Source of the DNA: Lathyrus oleraceus
Lineage: Eukaryota; Streptophyta; Magnoliopsida; Fabales; Fabaceae
Direction of reading: 5' to 3'
Assembly: GCF_024323335.1 (NCBI RefSeq)
Contig: NC_066583.1
Coordinates: 410,886,031 to 410,950,030, forward strand
DNA: 64,000 nt
Positions within the stretch are counted from its first letter, which is position 1. Each line of letters begins with the position of its first letter. The notes beneath the pieces are model-generated. The model made no database searches, was not told where the DNA came from, and was given only the letters and a program-made list of their open reading frames with translations. The translations under genes and the position numbers were made by a program. This document shows positions 23,852 to 37,061 of this stretch, one piece after another.

Positions 23852-26800
23852 GTTGATCAAACCCATTGAACATAATGATCCAACCCCATCTCCCAACTTT
23901 GAGTTCCCTATAGTTGAGGCAGAAGAAGATGATGTTGAAGAGATTCCTGATGAGATTACCCGTCTACTTGAGCACGAAGAGAAGATAATTCAACCACATC
24001 TTGAGAATCTAGAAACAGTCAACTTGGGGTCTGAAGGTTGTGTTTGCGAAGTGAAGATTGGGGCACTCCTTGAAGAATCTGTCAAGAAGGGGTTGATTGA
24101 GTTGCTACGAGAATATGTCGACGTCTTTTCCTGGTCATATGAAGACATGCCTGTTCTGGATACTGATATCGTGCAACATTTCCTGCCTTTGAAGCCTGAG
24201 TGTGTGCCTGTAAAGCAGAAGCTCAGAATAACTCATCCTGATATGGTAGTGAAGATTAAAGAAGAAGTTCAGAAGCAAATTGATGCGGGGTTTCTGGTGA
24301 CTTCTAGATATCCTCAATGGGTGGCCAATATTGTGCCCATGCCTAAGAAAGATGGAAAAGTCTGAATGTGCATGGACTATAGAGACTTGAATAAACCTAG
24401 TCCGAAAGACGATTTTCCTCTACCACACATTGATATGTTGGTAGATAATACAGCTAAACTCAATGTCTTCTCATTTATGGACGGATTTTCCGGTTATAAC
24501 CATATCAAAATGGCACCCAAGGATATGGAGAAGACAACATTCATCACACCTTGGGGAACATTCAGTTATCGAGTGATGCCCTTTGGTTTGAAGAACGCCG
24601 GAGCCACGTATCAACGAGCTATGACTACCTTGTTTCATGATATGATGCACAAGGAGATTGAGGTATATGTTGATGATATGATTGTGAAGTCAAAACGCAA
24701 GTTGAACATGTATAGCACTTGTTAAAGCTTTTTCGGCGTTTGAGGAAGTACAAGCTCCGTCTGAATCCGAACAATTGTACATTCAAGGTCAAAGTTGATC
24801 CTGCCAAGTTATTGGGCTTTATTGTCAGTAAAAGAGGTATTGAAGTTGATCCTGCCAAGGTCAAAGCAATACAGGAGATTCCTGCGCCCAAAACTGAGAA
24901 GCAAGTCTGAGGTTTTCTTGGCCGCTTGAATTATATTTCCAGATTTACATCCCACATGTGCGCTAATATTCAAGCTCTTCCGATAAGATCAACATCATGA
25001 TTGGATCGAGGATTGCCAAAAAGCTTTTGACAGTATCAAAGAGTATTTGTCTGAGCCTCTGATTCTGTCTTCGCCTGTTGATGGGAGACCCTTGATTATG
25101 TACTTGACTGTTCTTGAAGACTCTATGGGTTGTGTATTGGGTCAGCAAGATGAATCAGGGAAGAAAGAGTATGCTATATACTATCTGAGTAAGAAGCTCA
25201 CTGATTGTGAGTCTCGATACTCAATGCTTGAGAAGACATGTTGTGCTCTGGCTTGGGCTGCTAAGCGTTTACGCCAGTATATGTTGAATCATACGAATTG
25301 GTTGATATCCAAAATGGATCCAATCAAGTATATCTTTGAGAAGCCTGCTTTAACTAGGTGGATTGCCCGTTGGCAGATGCTGTTGTCTAAGTATGATGTT
25401 GAGTATCGAGCTCAAAAAGCTATTAAAGTAGTATCTTGGTTGACCACTTGGCACATCAACCAATTGAGGATTATCAGCCTGTTAAGTACGACTTCCCTGA
25501 TGAGGAGATTCTGTATTTGAAAATGAAAGATTGCGATGAGCCTACGCTCGATGAAGGGCCAGAGCCTAGTTTTCGATGGCGTATGGTGTTCGATGGCACT
25601 GTAAATCAATATGGAAAGGGTATTGGGGCAGTGATTATTACTTCTCATGGCACATATTTTCCTTTTACAACAAGGCTAACTTTCAAATGCACGAATAATA
25701 TGGCGGAGTATGAGACCTGTATTATGGGATTGGAAGAGTGTATTGATCTTAGGATCAAGCATCTTGATGTTTACGGTGATTCGGCCCTCGTTGTTAATCA
25801 GATTAAGGGTGAATGGGAGACGAATCAGCCTGCCCTCATCCCATATAGAGATTATGCGAGGAGGATTTCAACGTTCTTTACTGAGGTTGACTTCCATCAT
25901 ATTCCTCGAGATGAGAATCGGATGGCGGGTGCTCTTGCTACGCTTGCTTCGATTAATGTGGTGAAATTCTGGAATGAAGTCCCCAATATCACTGTGATGC
26001 GCTTGGATAGATCAGCTCATGTATTTGCAGTTGAAGAAGTGAAAGATGATAAGCCATGGTTTTTTGATATCAAGTGTTTTCTTCAGAGTCAGATTTACCC
26101 GCCTGGGGCATCTGTCAAAGATAAGAAGACTTTGAGAAGATTATCAGGCAGTTGCTACCTCAATGGCGATGTTCTTTATAAGAGGAATTTTGACATGGTT
26201 CTGCTCAGATGCATGGATAGACACAAAGCAGACCTGTTAATGACTGAAGTCCATGAGGGTTCATTTGGTACTCATTCCAATGGACATGCCATGGCACAGA
26301 AGATGCTGAGAGCAGGCTACTATTGGCTGACAATGGAGTCTGACTGCTGCAAATATGTGAAGAAATGCCACAAGTGTCAGATTTATGCGGATAAGATCCA
26401 TATTCCCCCGACACTTCTTAATGTTATTTCATCACCATGGCCTTTATCCATGTGGGGAATTGACATGATTGGCATGATAGAGCCAAAGGCGTCAAATGGT
26501 CACAGGTTTATTCTCGTAGCAACTGATTACTTCACCAAGTGGGTTGAAGCGGCATCAAACGTGACCAGGCAGGTGGTTGTGAAGTTTATCAAGAATCAAC
26601 TCATATGCCGTTATAGTGTGTCAGACAAGATCATTACCGATAATGGATCTAACTTGAACAACAAGATGATGAAAGAGTTGTATAGCGAGTTCAAGATTGC
26701 ACATCATAATTCTTCTCCCTATAGACCCAAGATGAATGCGGTTGTTGAAGTTGCTAACAAGAATATCAAGAAGATTATCCAGAAGATGGTTGTTACGTAT

Positions 26801-27298
26801 AAAGATAGGCATGAGATGCTGCCATTTGCTTTGCATGGTTATCGTACATATGTCCGCACTTCAACAGGGGCAACCCCTTTCTCTCTTGTTTATGGCATGG
26901 AGGTTGTGCTCCCCGTAGAGGTTGAGATCCCATCGATAAGAGTCTTGATGGAAGCCAAGTTGACTGAGGCTGAATGGGTCCAGAGTCGTTACGACTAGCT
27001 GAATTTCATTGAAGAGAAGAGATTGATTGCAATGTGCCATGGTCAGTTATATCAACAAAGGATGAAGAAAGCCTTTGATAAGAAGGTCAAGCCTCGTGTG
27101 TTCAGATAAGGTGACCTTGTGCTCAAGAAAGTCTTGTCTTTCGCGCCCGTTTCCAGGGGCAAGTGGACTCCAAACTATGAAGGTCCATATGTTGTTTAGA
27201 GAGCCTTTTCAGGCGGTGCTTTGATAATTACAACTATGGATGGGGAGGATTTCACTCGTCCTATGAATTCATATGCAATCAAGAAATACTTCGCCTAA
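23852..27298 (+). pseudogene. Ogre-1 pol: RT, RNase H, second RNase H, integrase
   Basis: Domains in order are as follows. RT has YRDLNKPSPKDDFPLPHID, PFGLKNAGATYQR and YVDD at 24666-24677. The classical RNase H runs about 25047-25430 (SMGCVLGQQDE, YYLSKKLTD, RYSMLEKTCCALAW). A second, archaeal-type RNase H runs about 25560-25960 (MVFDGTVNQYGKGIG, NNMAEYE, LDVYGDSALVVNQI, RDENRMAGALA). Integrase has CHKCQ zinc ligands, WGIDMIG, ITDNGSN and VVEVANKNIKK. The C-terminus ends SYAIKKYFA, TAA 27296. Two RNase H domains are typical of Tat-lineage elements. Damage includes stops at 24363 and 24908, a frameshift near 24690, a small deletion near 24960, a frameshift near 25425, and stops at 26996, about 27107 and about 27197. 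Confidence 0.92.
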
Positions 27299-28458
<1,160 letters not shown>

Positions 28459-29958
28459 TCAAGTGAATTCCTTTGTGTCCAAGATAGGTCGCTTCTTGGT
28501 TAAGCAAATAACCTAAAATCCATACAAGGTCATTCTTCTTTTCTTTTGGCATGGCAAGTTGGAGGAGCTTGGCTTACTAGTCATGGTCTCTAACTTGTGT
28601 TTATTTGCCTATAGTTTTATTGACCGGCCTCAGATAGGTGTGACTATTACATTAGTCCACTTACGATTGCTTAACATAGCGTTAAATTGCCTTATGGCAT
28701 ACTAACATTAACTACTAATCACTAACTTTAATTCAAGCATTTAATTCTTGCAATTTACTTTAATGCAATTTAATTTCTTGCTCATTTATTCATATTGCCT
28801 CTTTACTTTGCTCACTTGAGCTCATGTTTATGTTTATGTCATTTGCCTTTTGCTCACTTGAGCACATTATTATGTAAATATACTATTGCCTTGTGCTTGT
28901 TTTGTTTTTGTTTGTATGACCCAATGCAAAAGGAGAAAGGACTTAGAATTAGGACCTTACCTATGCTTAATGGAGTTCAAGAGCAACTAGGCCTCATGCC
29001 TTTAGAATGCTAAAAAATTTGAAGAGCAACTAGGCCTCATGCCTTTAGAATGCTTAATCTTTGAGGTTGACTTGAAAGGACCCCTAATCTAAACTCTCTC
29101 TTTGTCCATTTCTTATTTGCATTAGGAACTTTTTGATTGTTTGTTCTTGTGTGATAGGGATTCCAAACTTGAGCTAATTAGAAGGACCATTGTCATGAGC
29201 ATCCAGGTTAAGAGAGACAAGCCAAATGGAGATCCTAGAAGCTTGATTGAATATTTGCTTGATTGCTTGAATTAATTGCTTATTGCTTGCTAAGTCCAAA
29301 GGGAAGGAGCAACTTGGATCATCTTTATGATCTCAAGAAAGAAACTCCAAGGGTTTTATTTCTCTTCTCTCATATTTGCATGTTTAGGACCTAGCCCTTC
29401 TCTTCTTCTCTCCGCTCTAACCCAAGCCAAACTTATTTTGTGCAAACATTGACATTGTTTTCAAAAATTAGAAACCTAGGCATTATGCCTTTGATTTTTC
29501 CAACTCTTTTCATAACACTTATTTTGAATTGAACCTTAAGTCAACTTTGACTTCCTTTTGTGAATACTTCTAATTTGGTAAATCCAACTCACTTCAAATT
29601 CTTTTGTGGTTCCAATGACCACTTTTTGTTAAAAGCTTTTCATAAACATTAGCTATTAGGTTTGAGTTATCGTAGTGATTGATGTAAACCACACCTTATC
29701 CTTAGTGATTGGACTATAAGTCTTCCATACTTATTATAGGGTGGATCCCTCATTAGTATGTTGAAGCTCTCCTCACATGGTGGATTATGGTTTAGGTTGA
29801 GTTTTCTCCCTTTGATAACAAAAGACCTTAAGGCTTTTGACCAATCAATTCACCAGCTTCTTTTGAGATTTTTACCCCGAACTACGAGGTTTTGATCCTA
29901 CTCTTGTGATGGTACGTAGACAATGGGTTTATCCATTCAAACAACAAAATTATAAATA
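28459..29958 (+). repeat. Ogre-1 3' LTR fragment
   Basis: It aligns base for base, with scattered substitutions, with 15747-17248 of the 5' LTR. It lacks the first about 3.07 kb and the last about 320 bp. The left junction joins internal 3' UTR to mid-LTR at TCAAGTGAATT. The right junction passes into the type C LTR at ATAAATA, a string present on both sides, which suggests a microhomology deletion. Confidence 0.9.
29878..29922 (+). promoter_or_regulatory. Conserved LTR hairpin, copy 3 (Ogre-1 3' LTR)
   Basis: GAACTACGAGG...GGTACGTAGAC. The outer stem is CTACG/CGTAG, fully paired here where the 5' LTR has a G-U pair. The inner stem TACT/GGTA has a G-U pair. Confidence 0.62.
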
Positions 29959-29990
29959 GATAAAGTGCTCGGTGAGGATTGGGACCCTCA

Positions 29991-30039
29991 TGCCTACGTA
30001 TCCTCATAGTGCAATGAGGAATTCAGAGCTTCGTAGTTC
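29991..30039 (-). promoter_or_regulatory. Conserved LTR hairpin, copy 4 (type C)
   Basis: The outer stem is CTACG/CGTAG. The inner stem CCTCAT/ATGAGG (30002-30007 with 30014-30019) is a perfect six-pair hairpin with a six-base loop. Confidence 0.65.
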
Positions 30040-30448
30040 AAGGAACTAGAGGCAAGAGGTGGAAAGAAGTGTGATCAAAGCATGGTCTGAACCAAAGAAT
30101 ACTGTTGTTTGAACTCCAAAAAGGGGCGGCGACGTGAACCCAAGAGTAAACAGGTATGAACCGACAAGTGAGGGTGTAGAGCCCTTATATCACTGTACTA
30201 GAACAACCAAAAAGAGAGGAATTAGGTGTTTGGGATGAGAGTCAAACATCTCTTGGTTGACAAGGAGGTACAAGATGGAGAACAAAGGTATAGTGTATTT
30301 GGCTCAAAGATAACTGGTATATCACATGGAGTGAAGGAAGGTAGATTATGATTGTATGTCGTGATTAATGTTCCATGGAGATGAACAAAATGAATGCCCT
30401 AAGGCAGGAGTGATAAATAAGTATGCTCGTGGAGGATTCGAACCCTCA

Positions 30449-30501
30449 TGCATACGTATTATCATCATCGTGCAATGAGAAAATCAGAGTAATCGTAGTT
30501 C
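30449..30501 (-). promoter_or_regulatory. Conserved LTR hairpin, copy 5 (type C)
   Basis: A diverged copy, GAACTACGAT...ATACGTATGCA on the minus strand, with a short inner stem TCAT/ATGA. Confidence 0.5.
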
Positions 30502-30613
30502 AGCCTACTACGGCTGAAAGCAAAGGGTACGAGATTGATTGGATTTCCCAGAGGCGGAATGCTTAACAAGCAGGAATATTGTATTGACTGATGATGGTAA
30601 TCAACCACAAGAA

Positions 30614-31310
30614 CAAATGAGATATTGCTAGAGTATGAACTTCATAGGGCAAGATAGATGACTGCCATAGTCTGAACTAGATACAAGGCCAGGAATGGAT
30701 TCCCAGAGTCTGAACTCAAAGGGGGCAACGGAGATATACTGTCAAGGTTTGAACTTGGAGTCAATGTCAAAGGTTGCCAGAGTCTGAACTCCATGGTCAA
30801 GATAAATAAGCATGCCATAGTCTGAACTATAAGGCAAAGGAACTGATTTGAATGCCAGAGTCTGAACTTCATCTGGGAGGAAGAGTATCATTCCAAAGTA
30901 TGAACTGTATGTGCAACGCAAAAGGTAGCCAGAGTCTGAACTCCAAGGGCTAGATAAATGAATTCCAATGTCTGAACTTTAAGGCAGGGTCGTATATTAA
31001 AGTCTGAAATGTATAGCCAAAATCAAGATAGCCAGAGTCTGAACTCAATAGGGCAAGGATGCTAGGATCTGTATCTTATGGGCAAAGAATAAATCTAGAA
31101 TCTGACCTCCATGGGCTAAAGGGGTTTGCCAAGGCCTGTACCTTGAGGGAAAGAAGTAAAGCTAGAGTCTGAACTCGATAGGCTAAAAGAAGTCGCCAAG
31201 GTCTGCACCTTGGGGCAAAGGATAAAGCCAGAGTTTGAACTCCATGGCCTAAAGGAAATTTCCAAGGTCTGCACCTTGAGGGCAAGCAACAAAGTAAGCC
31301 ATAGTATGAA
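30614..31310 (-). repeat. About 20 degenerate units of GAGTTCAGACTCTGGC
   Basis: On the plus strand the units read GCCAGAGTCTGAACTC with variants (GCCATAGTCTGAAC, TCCAAAGTATGAAC, GCCAAGGTCTGCACC), spaced 25-60 bp apart. I count about 20. Spacer sequence varies far more than the core. They lie in the type C LTR and do not encode a plausible protein. Confidence 0.75.
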
Positions 31311-31512
31311 CTGATAGGCAATACATGAAGCTATTGATTGAGAAATGAGTATGTGAACCTTGCATGAACTGAATGAGGATTGAATGATTGATCGTTATAT
31401 AGAATATATTGATAAATAAGATAGGAATAGATAAGATAGATTGATAAATAAGGTAGGGATAGATAAGGTAGATTGATAAATAAGGTAACTCGTGAAGAAT
31501 CTAAATTCTCCT

Positions 31513-31561
31513 ACCTACATATCCTTATAGTGCAATAAGGAAATTAGAGCTTTCGTAGTTC
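31513..31561 (-). promoter_or_regulatory. Conserved LTR hairpin, copy 6 (type C)
   Basis: The inner stem CCTTAT/ATAAGG (31523-31528 with 31535-31540) is a compensatory C-G to T-A change relative to copy 4. The loop TGCACT on the minus strand is identical. The outer stem keeps CTAC/GTAG. Confidence 0.62.
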
Positions 31562-31687
31562 AGCCTACTAGGGTTGAAAAGAAATTGATTGGAGGCAAGA
31601 ATAAATGGATGATTGAGATTGAAATGATTAGAATTGGAATGAAGAGCGAAGTGATGAGGGACTTAACAGTCGATTGATAGGAATCAC

Positions 31688-32046
31688 ACTAAAGTCTATG
31701 AATAAGGGCGAATGCTTTGAATATTTGGGGCATACGTCCCATACGCAAATTCTCTCTAGACAAGGGTAGGATAGACTCCCTTTCATCATTCCTCATTACT
31801 TAAGACTTGAAATGCATGATACTTCTCTTGACTGACAAGTTGTTGGTGAAAAACCTTTGTCGTTGATCCTTGTGTTGATGTTGAACTTGTATGAAGAAGA
31901 CTTGGTAGTTTAATGGGTTTGTATTATACTAAAGTATATGAATAAGGGCAAACACTTTGAATATTTGGGGCATACGCCCCATACGCAAAGTCGCTCTAGA
32001 CAAGGATAGGAGAGACTCCATCTCATTATTCCTCATTACTTAAGGC
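31688..32046. repeat. Tandem duplication, period 240 bp
   Basis: Copies at 31688-31808 and 31928-32046 share ACTAAAGT.TATGAATAAGGG, TTTGAATATTTGGGGCATACG and CCTCATTACTTAAG. The 120-bp similar halves are separated by unrelated sequence. Non-coding, within the type C LTR. Confidence 0.8.
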
Positions 32047-33121
32047 TCGTTTCGTACAATTTGAATCGTATTTACCAAGTGTTGACATTTGATTTTTCTT
32101 GTATAATCCGATGCTTGATGTGACTGAGGATGCCTTGATTGAATATATTGAGTTGAGGCATTGAGCTCCAAAGCTTGGAAGAAAAGTCTTATTAAATGAC
32201 TAGGGGTCTTTTGGTCACTCAATTTAGACTGTAGGATTATACAAGTTCAAAGATTTAATTAATCAAAATTGCTTTTGATCAATTTAATCATGGGTTTTGT
32301 TTTGTTTTTAGGGAACTAAGTTTGGATCTAATCAAAATTAGTAATTGTTAGAAATTATCCTAAGGGAGCATGCTTTAGAAATTGATTGAAAATTCTAAGT
32401 TAGAAGTCCTAAGGGAGCATGTACAAATTGGTCAAAATTTTGATTAAAAGGCCTATGTTAAGTCCTAAAATTATAAGGAAACAAATAAATTCTATGTCAC
32501 ATTCTAATCCTAAGGGAATCATGCAATTCTGACACAAAATACCAAAATAAGGCCCATAAGGGCAAAATGGTCAATTGCCAAAATATGTCAAGTTTTATGG
32601 TCTAAAAGATTTATTTCTAATTAAAACCTAAAAACTGATTAAGTTCTAAAATTTATGCTAACCTAATGTTTAGAAATTAATTAAATTCTAAAGTCAAGTA
32701 AAGCCTAATTTTAATCTAATTAAAATTCCCTAATTTCTAATTAAAACCTAAGAATCTAATTAAATCCTAAAGTTTTAATATTTCGAACCTAATTCTAATC
32801 TTATCTACTAATCCAAAATAACTAATTAATTCTAATTAAAGAATTTCTAATCGAAATATTCTTAATTAGCTTCCAATTAACCTAAGGCTAACTAAGATTG
32901 GAATCACCATGGACTTAAACTAGTTAAAACAAAGAATCTAATTGCAATTATATTCAGGCCCTATTTGCAGTCCAGAACAAGCCCAAAGGTGAACGGGCCA
33001 AAACCAATGAATTCCCCAACCATAGAAGGGATCCGCGGGTACAGGGGGTACGGAAAGAATGTAAACGAATGGGCCTGAGGCCTAAAGGAAACAACACCAA
33101 GGAAAAAGCGGAGGTGTAAGC

Positions 33122-33177
33122 GGATCCCAGAAAACTTTACCCCGTACCCCTACAATTGTACCCACACCCCTACATTT
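33122..33177 (+). repeat. MULE left terminal inverted repeat
   Basis: GGATCCCAGAAAACTTTACC followed by CCTACAATTG and CCCCTACA. It pairs with the reverse complement of 37423-37480 at roughly two thirds of positions. Confidence 0.65.
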
Positions 33178-33256
33178 AAATTTTTTTGACCAAAATGCCC
33201 TCATATAAATAGGGTATATTTTTCATTTCTAAATTTTTTTACCATTTTCGTCTGAA

Positions 33257-33555
33257 GACTTCCGGAAAGCAAATTTTTCATTTTTTGGCATTGTAAACCG
33301 GAAACTCAGAGTAAGTCTTCCGGTTCACGTAATGTATACCGAAACACATGTCTAAAGAGTTCCGGTTTATTGCCTTTTGGGGGCACTGAACCGGAAGTAC
33401 TTTAGAAAGTCTTCCGGTTTGGTTTGTTGTATACCGGAGGTCTTTCTTAAAGACTTCCGGTTTGGATGATCTAAACCGGAACTCTTTTAAAAAGTGTTCC
33501 GGTAGTCATCCTTTTTTTTTAATTCACCGGAACTCTTCTTTGAAGTGTTCTGGTG
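33257..33555. repeat. MULE left subterminal array of CCGGAA palindromes
   Basis: One half-unit and six units of about 27-30 bp, each starting (A)CCGGAA and ending TTCCGG(T) around a variable centre (for example CCGGAGGTCTTTC...TTCCGG). The centres are themselves partly self-complementary (AGTCTTT...AAAGACT). One unit has a mutated end (TTCTGG). Confidence 0.85.
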
Positions 33556-33606
33556 CGTACTTTTTTTTTTATAATTTTAAAAAAAAATTTAAAATTTTTT
33601 TTTGCA

Positions 33607-35147
33607 GTGGTTCGAAGACGAGGTGCAGATGGTAGGATTCCAGTCCGCACGTTAGACCGAGGCACATCTTCATCTGCAGTTGAGCCGGCTGGATATCCAG
33701 AAGGGTCGTACGATACGTCTCTTTTGGTGAAGTACGAGCATCATGTTGCTCGACATTTATGGTTTGGTGAGGTAAATAAACGAGATATATTTGAAAATGA
33801 GTAATAGTTGAATATTTTATATTGTGTTTTCTAATATGTGTTTTAATTGTTTTTAGGAAAGAGGTCCAAAGAAAGAGTTGAAGGTTGCTGGACATGGACT
33901 AAAGTTGACATCTAGGGTTCCATTGGCTCTTCCACCACAGATGGAGAGTTTGGTATCTAGATCTGGTTTATCTTTACTTCAGAGAACTAGTCTGAACAAG
34001 ATAGACACAAATCTTGTCTCTGTATTTGTGGAAAGATGGCATCTAGAGACATCTTTATTTCACATGCCATTTGGTGAAATGAGCATTACTTTGGATGATG
34101 TCTCATGTCTGCTTCACTTGCCCATCAGGGGTATCTTCTGGAGCCCTCAGGATGTGACGGAAGAGGTAGTTGTTAAGCTTGATGTTGACTACCTAGGAGT
34201 GTCACAGGGTGAGGCACATTCACATGTCCGTAGCTGCAGGGATTCGTATTACAAGTTGGAGTGGTTATACGATTTATTCGTACAGCATAGAGCTGCTTCC
34301 AGCTGGGCATATGCGACTAGAGCATATCTATTGATGTTGGTGGGTTCCACCATATTTGCCGATAAGACCTTTAAACTTGTAGAGGCACGATACCTCCTCC
34401 TGTTTACGGACTTGGATAGATGTTCAGGATATAGTTGGGGAGCAGCTGCACTAGTTATCCTATACAGATATCTTGGAGATGCGTCCATGTACAGTTGCAA
34501 ACAGCTCGGTGGATATCCTACTCTCCTACAGGTATATAATTTAATTTTGTTTATTAAGTGTTGGATTCATTTTATAAAATATGTTAACTTAATTTATTTT
34601 ATTTATTATGTTTGTATTTTGTAACAGTGTTGGATTCACGAATACTTTCCAACTGTTGGAAAAAGAGGGGAGAATTGGAAACCTGTTGATAACTGTGGTC
34701 TTCCCCGAGCGATGAGATGGTCGTATAGGCAAGGAGTCCTGAAGGTTGATGATTTATGACCTATTTTGGACGAGATGACACTTGTCGACGTCATATGGCG
34801 TCCATTTGAGGATCATAGAGCATGTCTTCTATTTGATGAGATATGTCTTTACAGGGGCTGTTTGAAGTGGGGTGAAGCAGTTGTTCCATACTTGCTTGAC
34901 AGATGTTTACGTCAGTTCGGGTATAGGCAGTATGTTCCATCCCCACCTCTTGATTGTATGATGGCTACAGATATTGATGTTGATTCGATTAGTTACCATC
35001 AGAGTGTTATCGATGTGATCGGTCCATCTACCCTGGCCACCACTCCATCTGATGTAGAAGATGGTTATCTGGAGTGGTATTATTGTGTTTCGCATCCACG
35101 GTTGGTCCCTCCCCATCGTGACGATCCAAGAGAGGTACCAGTTCCTC
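33607..35147 (+). pseudogene. MULE-borne plant mobile domain (PMD/MAIN-like) gene
   Basis: Three exons with canonical borders: 33607-33771, intron to 33856 (GTAAAT...TTTTTAG); 33857-34531, intron to 34627 (GTATAT...AACAG); 34628-about 35147. The protein reads HVARHLWFGE, ERGPKKELKV, SVFVERWHLETSLFHMPFGE, MSITLDDVSCLLHLPI, YLLMLVGSTIFADKT, WGAAALVILYRYL, then CWIHEYFP and HPRLVPPHRDDPRE. This is the aminotransferase-like plant mobile domain seen in MAIN/MAIL1-type and PP7L-type proteins and in transposons. One stop at 34757 (VDDL then TGA) interrupts exon 3. The C-terminus is lost at about 35147, where antisense transposase sequence begins. An upstream exon supplying the start is implied by the TTTTGCAG before 33607. 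Its role in transposition is unknown. Confidence 0.85.
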
Positions 35148-37016
35148 AGGTGGTGGAAACAATGGAGTCATTGTTGGGTATGCTAGTTCACATACCCTAC
35201 TCTTTAATGCCCTTTTTCCAATAACATCTAATGACCTAAATCGTCTCCACAATTCATCCATTGCACAAGTCATATCCACCTCTGATCCATCATCTTCACC
35301 TACCTCTAACTCAACTTCCATAGTTAGTTTCCTCCAATGAACATGAACAACATCAATGGGTATCGGTATACCACCTAGTGTGTATCTTCCTAACTCACAA
35401 GCCCAAGGTAACCCATAAGATGTTCTAAGAGTACAACCATATATTTTCCTGTTAGTTCCAACATAATCAACTCTCAATAACTCTTCAGCAATACGTCTCA
35501 AAGCAGCTCGAGATACGGAACCACGCAAATAACCATAAAAGGGACTTATGTGCGCGTGCTCAACTTCGTAAAAACTCTTTTGAAAAGAAGCTCTAATGTT
35601 TCCCAGTTGTAACCTTAAGTTGTTATTCATGGCTTCCCAACGTTTGACCATGTCACCTATACTGTTTCCTAACATCTGCTTTAACTTCCAATGAGCAGAT
35701 TCAACCCTAAAAATATTGAAAATAACACATAAAAAATACATAGAAATAATATCACATATACAAATAACACTTAAAAAATTATAAGACGTACCGATTAATT
35801 GTTGTGTTACCCAAATGTAGCACTCGATTAATCCATGCTCCATCAAATCTATGCCTATGTGGAGTCAACCATGTGTCATTCACATAATTAATAAATCCAC
35901 TATAATCAACACATGCTTGCTCAAGTTGATGCAACTGTTGACCATACTCAACCTCATCACTAGCCCAAACAACTTCCATCCATAATGTGTCTATCGTCTT
36001 TTCCAGGTCATTCACCACATGTTGTTTGCATTTGGCACCAACATTTTTGTTAATGTGAAATCTACATAGCAAATTAATCGACCTGGGAAACACAATTTCA
36101 ATTGCTTTCATCAAAGCAAGATCTCTATCTGTCAAAATCACTTGTGGACACATGTCTTTCTTCACAAACAACTCTTTTAGTTTCTCCAATACCCAGCAAA
36201 AGTTCTCTGTCTGCTCAGACTCCATATACGCAAATGCAACAACAAAAGTCAACTCGGCTGATGTCATGCCAACAATTTCAAACAAAGATTGTCTATATTT
36301 GTTTGTCTTGTAGGTGCTATCCATAAGTAACACAATCAGAAAAATATTCAACAACTTAACTGAATCAGGATATGCCCAAATATCTCTCTCACCACTTCTG
36401 AGTCATCCTTTTTTCTACTCCAATAGACATAGCCTGTATCCTCAATAAGCTTAAACAGATGTTGTATCTCACTCCTAGGACCTCTTATCTCTTTTTGTAT
36501 CACACTCTTATGCTTGTATACTTGCGTAATCCGAGTGAAATTCTCAGGATCTCGGTCTTGCAAGGAAAGCAATATGTGTCTAGGGGGTACATGTCTCTTT
36601 GTCAAATCAGCGACATGTTGCTTCTCATCTGTGGTCAACCTACTGATAAACGAATGACCTTCTAATCTATCAGGTAAACCATGATTATGTAACCCACATT
36701 TTACATCAATCTTCCAACCAGATCCATCTTTTGCCGGAGGCGACCTGATTTTAAATGGGCATCCACATTTCTTGGACGCACTTTGGGTACCACTATCAGT
36801 CCTCTTGTGTTTCCCACCTTTATCACAACCAAATATTAATTTGTTACTTCTCCCTCTCTTCCCTGTTTCAGTATCTGAACGACTGATAATAACAGTTACT
36901 TTATTATCGATTCCAACCTCTTTAATCCATCTGATAACCTCTTCTCGTGTAACAAATCTTTCAGTCGTTATAAACACATCAATAGTATCTACACATATTT
37001 GGGGAAGATTTTCCAT
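35148..37016 (-). pseudogene. MULE transposase, FAR1/MuDR type
   Basis: It begins MENLPQICVDTIDVF at 37016. A FAR1-like WRKY/GCM1-type zinc domain follows (KKCGCPFKIR, CGLHNH), then the DDE core: MDSTYKTN (first D), VILTDRDLALMKAI (second D), LCRFHINKN and, after an 85-bp intron (35707-35791, GTACGT...TTTTTAG), VESAHWKLK (E). Splicing joins TTINR to VESAHW in frame. The C-terminal part ends near RVCELAYPTMT. A one-base deletion near 36385 (VREIF then frame shift) breaks exon 1. The normal C-terminal tail is replaced where it meets the PMD gene, so both 3' ends appear lost in one internal deletion. The enzyme would bind the element ends and cut and paste the element. Confidence 0.88.
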
Positions 37017-37061
37017 TCCTGTAAAATAAAAAACAGATTAAAAATAAAAAATAAAAAGCAA

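Noticed and set aside
30614..31310. CRISPR-like look of regularly repeated short units
   Set aside because: Unit cores vary, spacing is irregular, there is no leader or cas gene, and the genome is a plant. It is a degenerate LTR repeat array.
35230..35846. Reading the transposase second exon as an independent gene from 35846
   Set aside because: A clean 85-bp GT-AG intron (35707-35791) joins TTINR to VESAHW in frame, so it is an exon; the open frame through the intron is chance.
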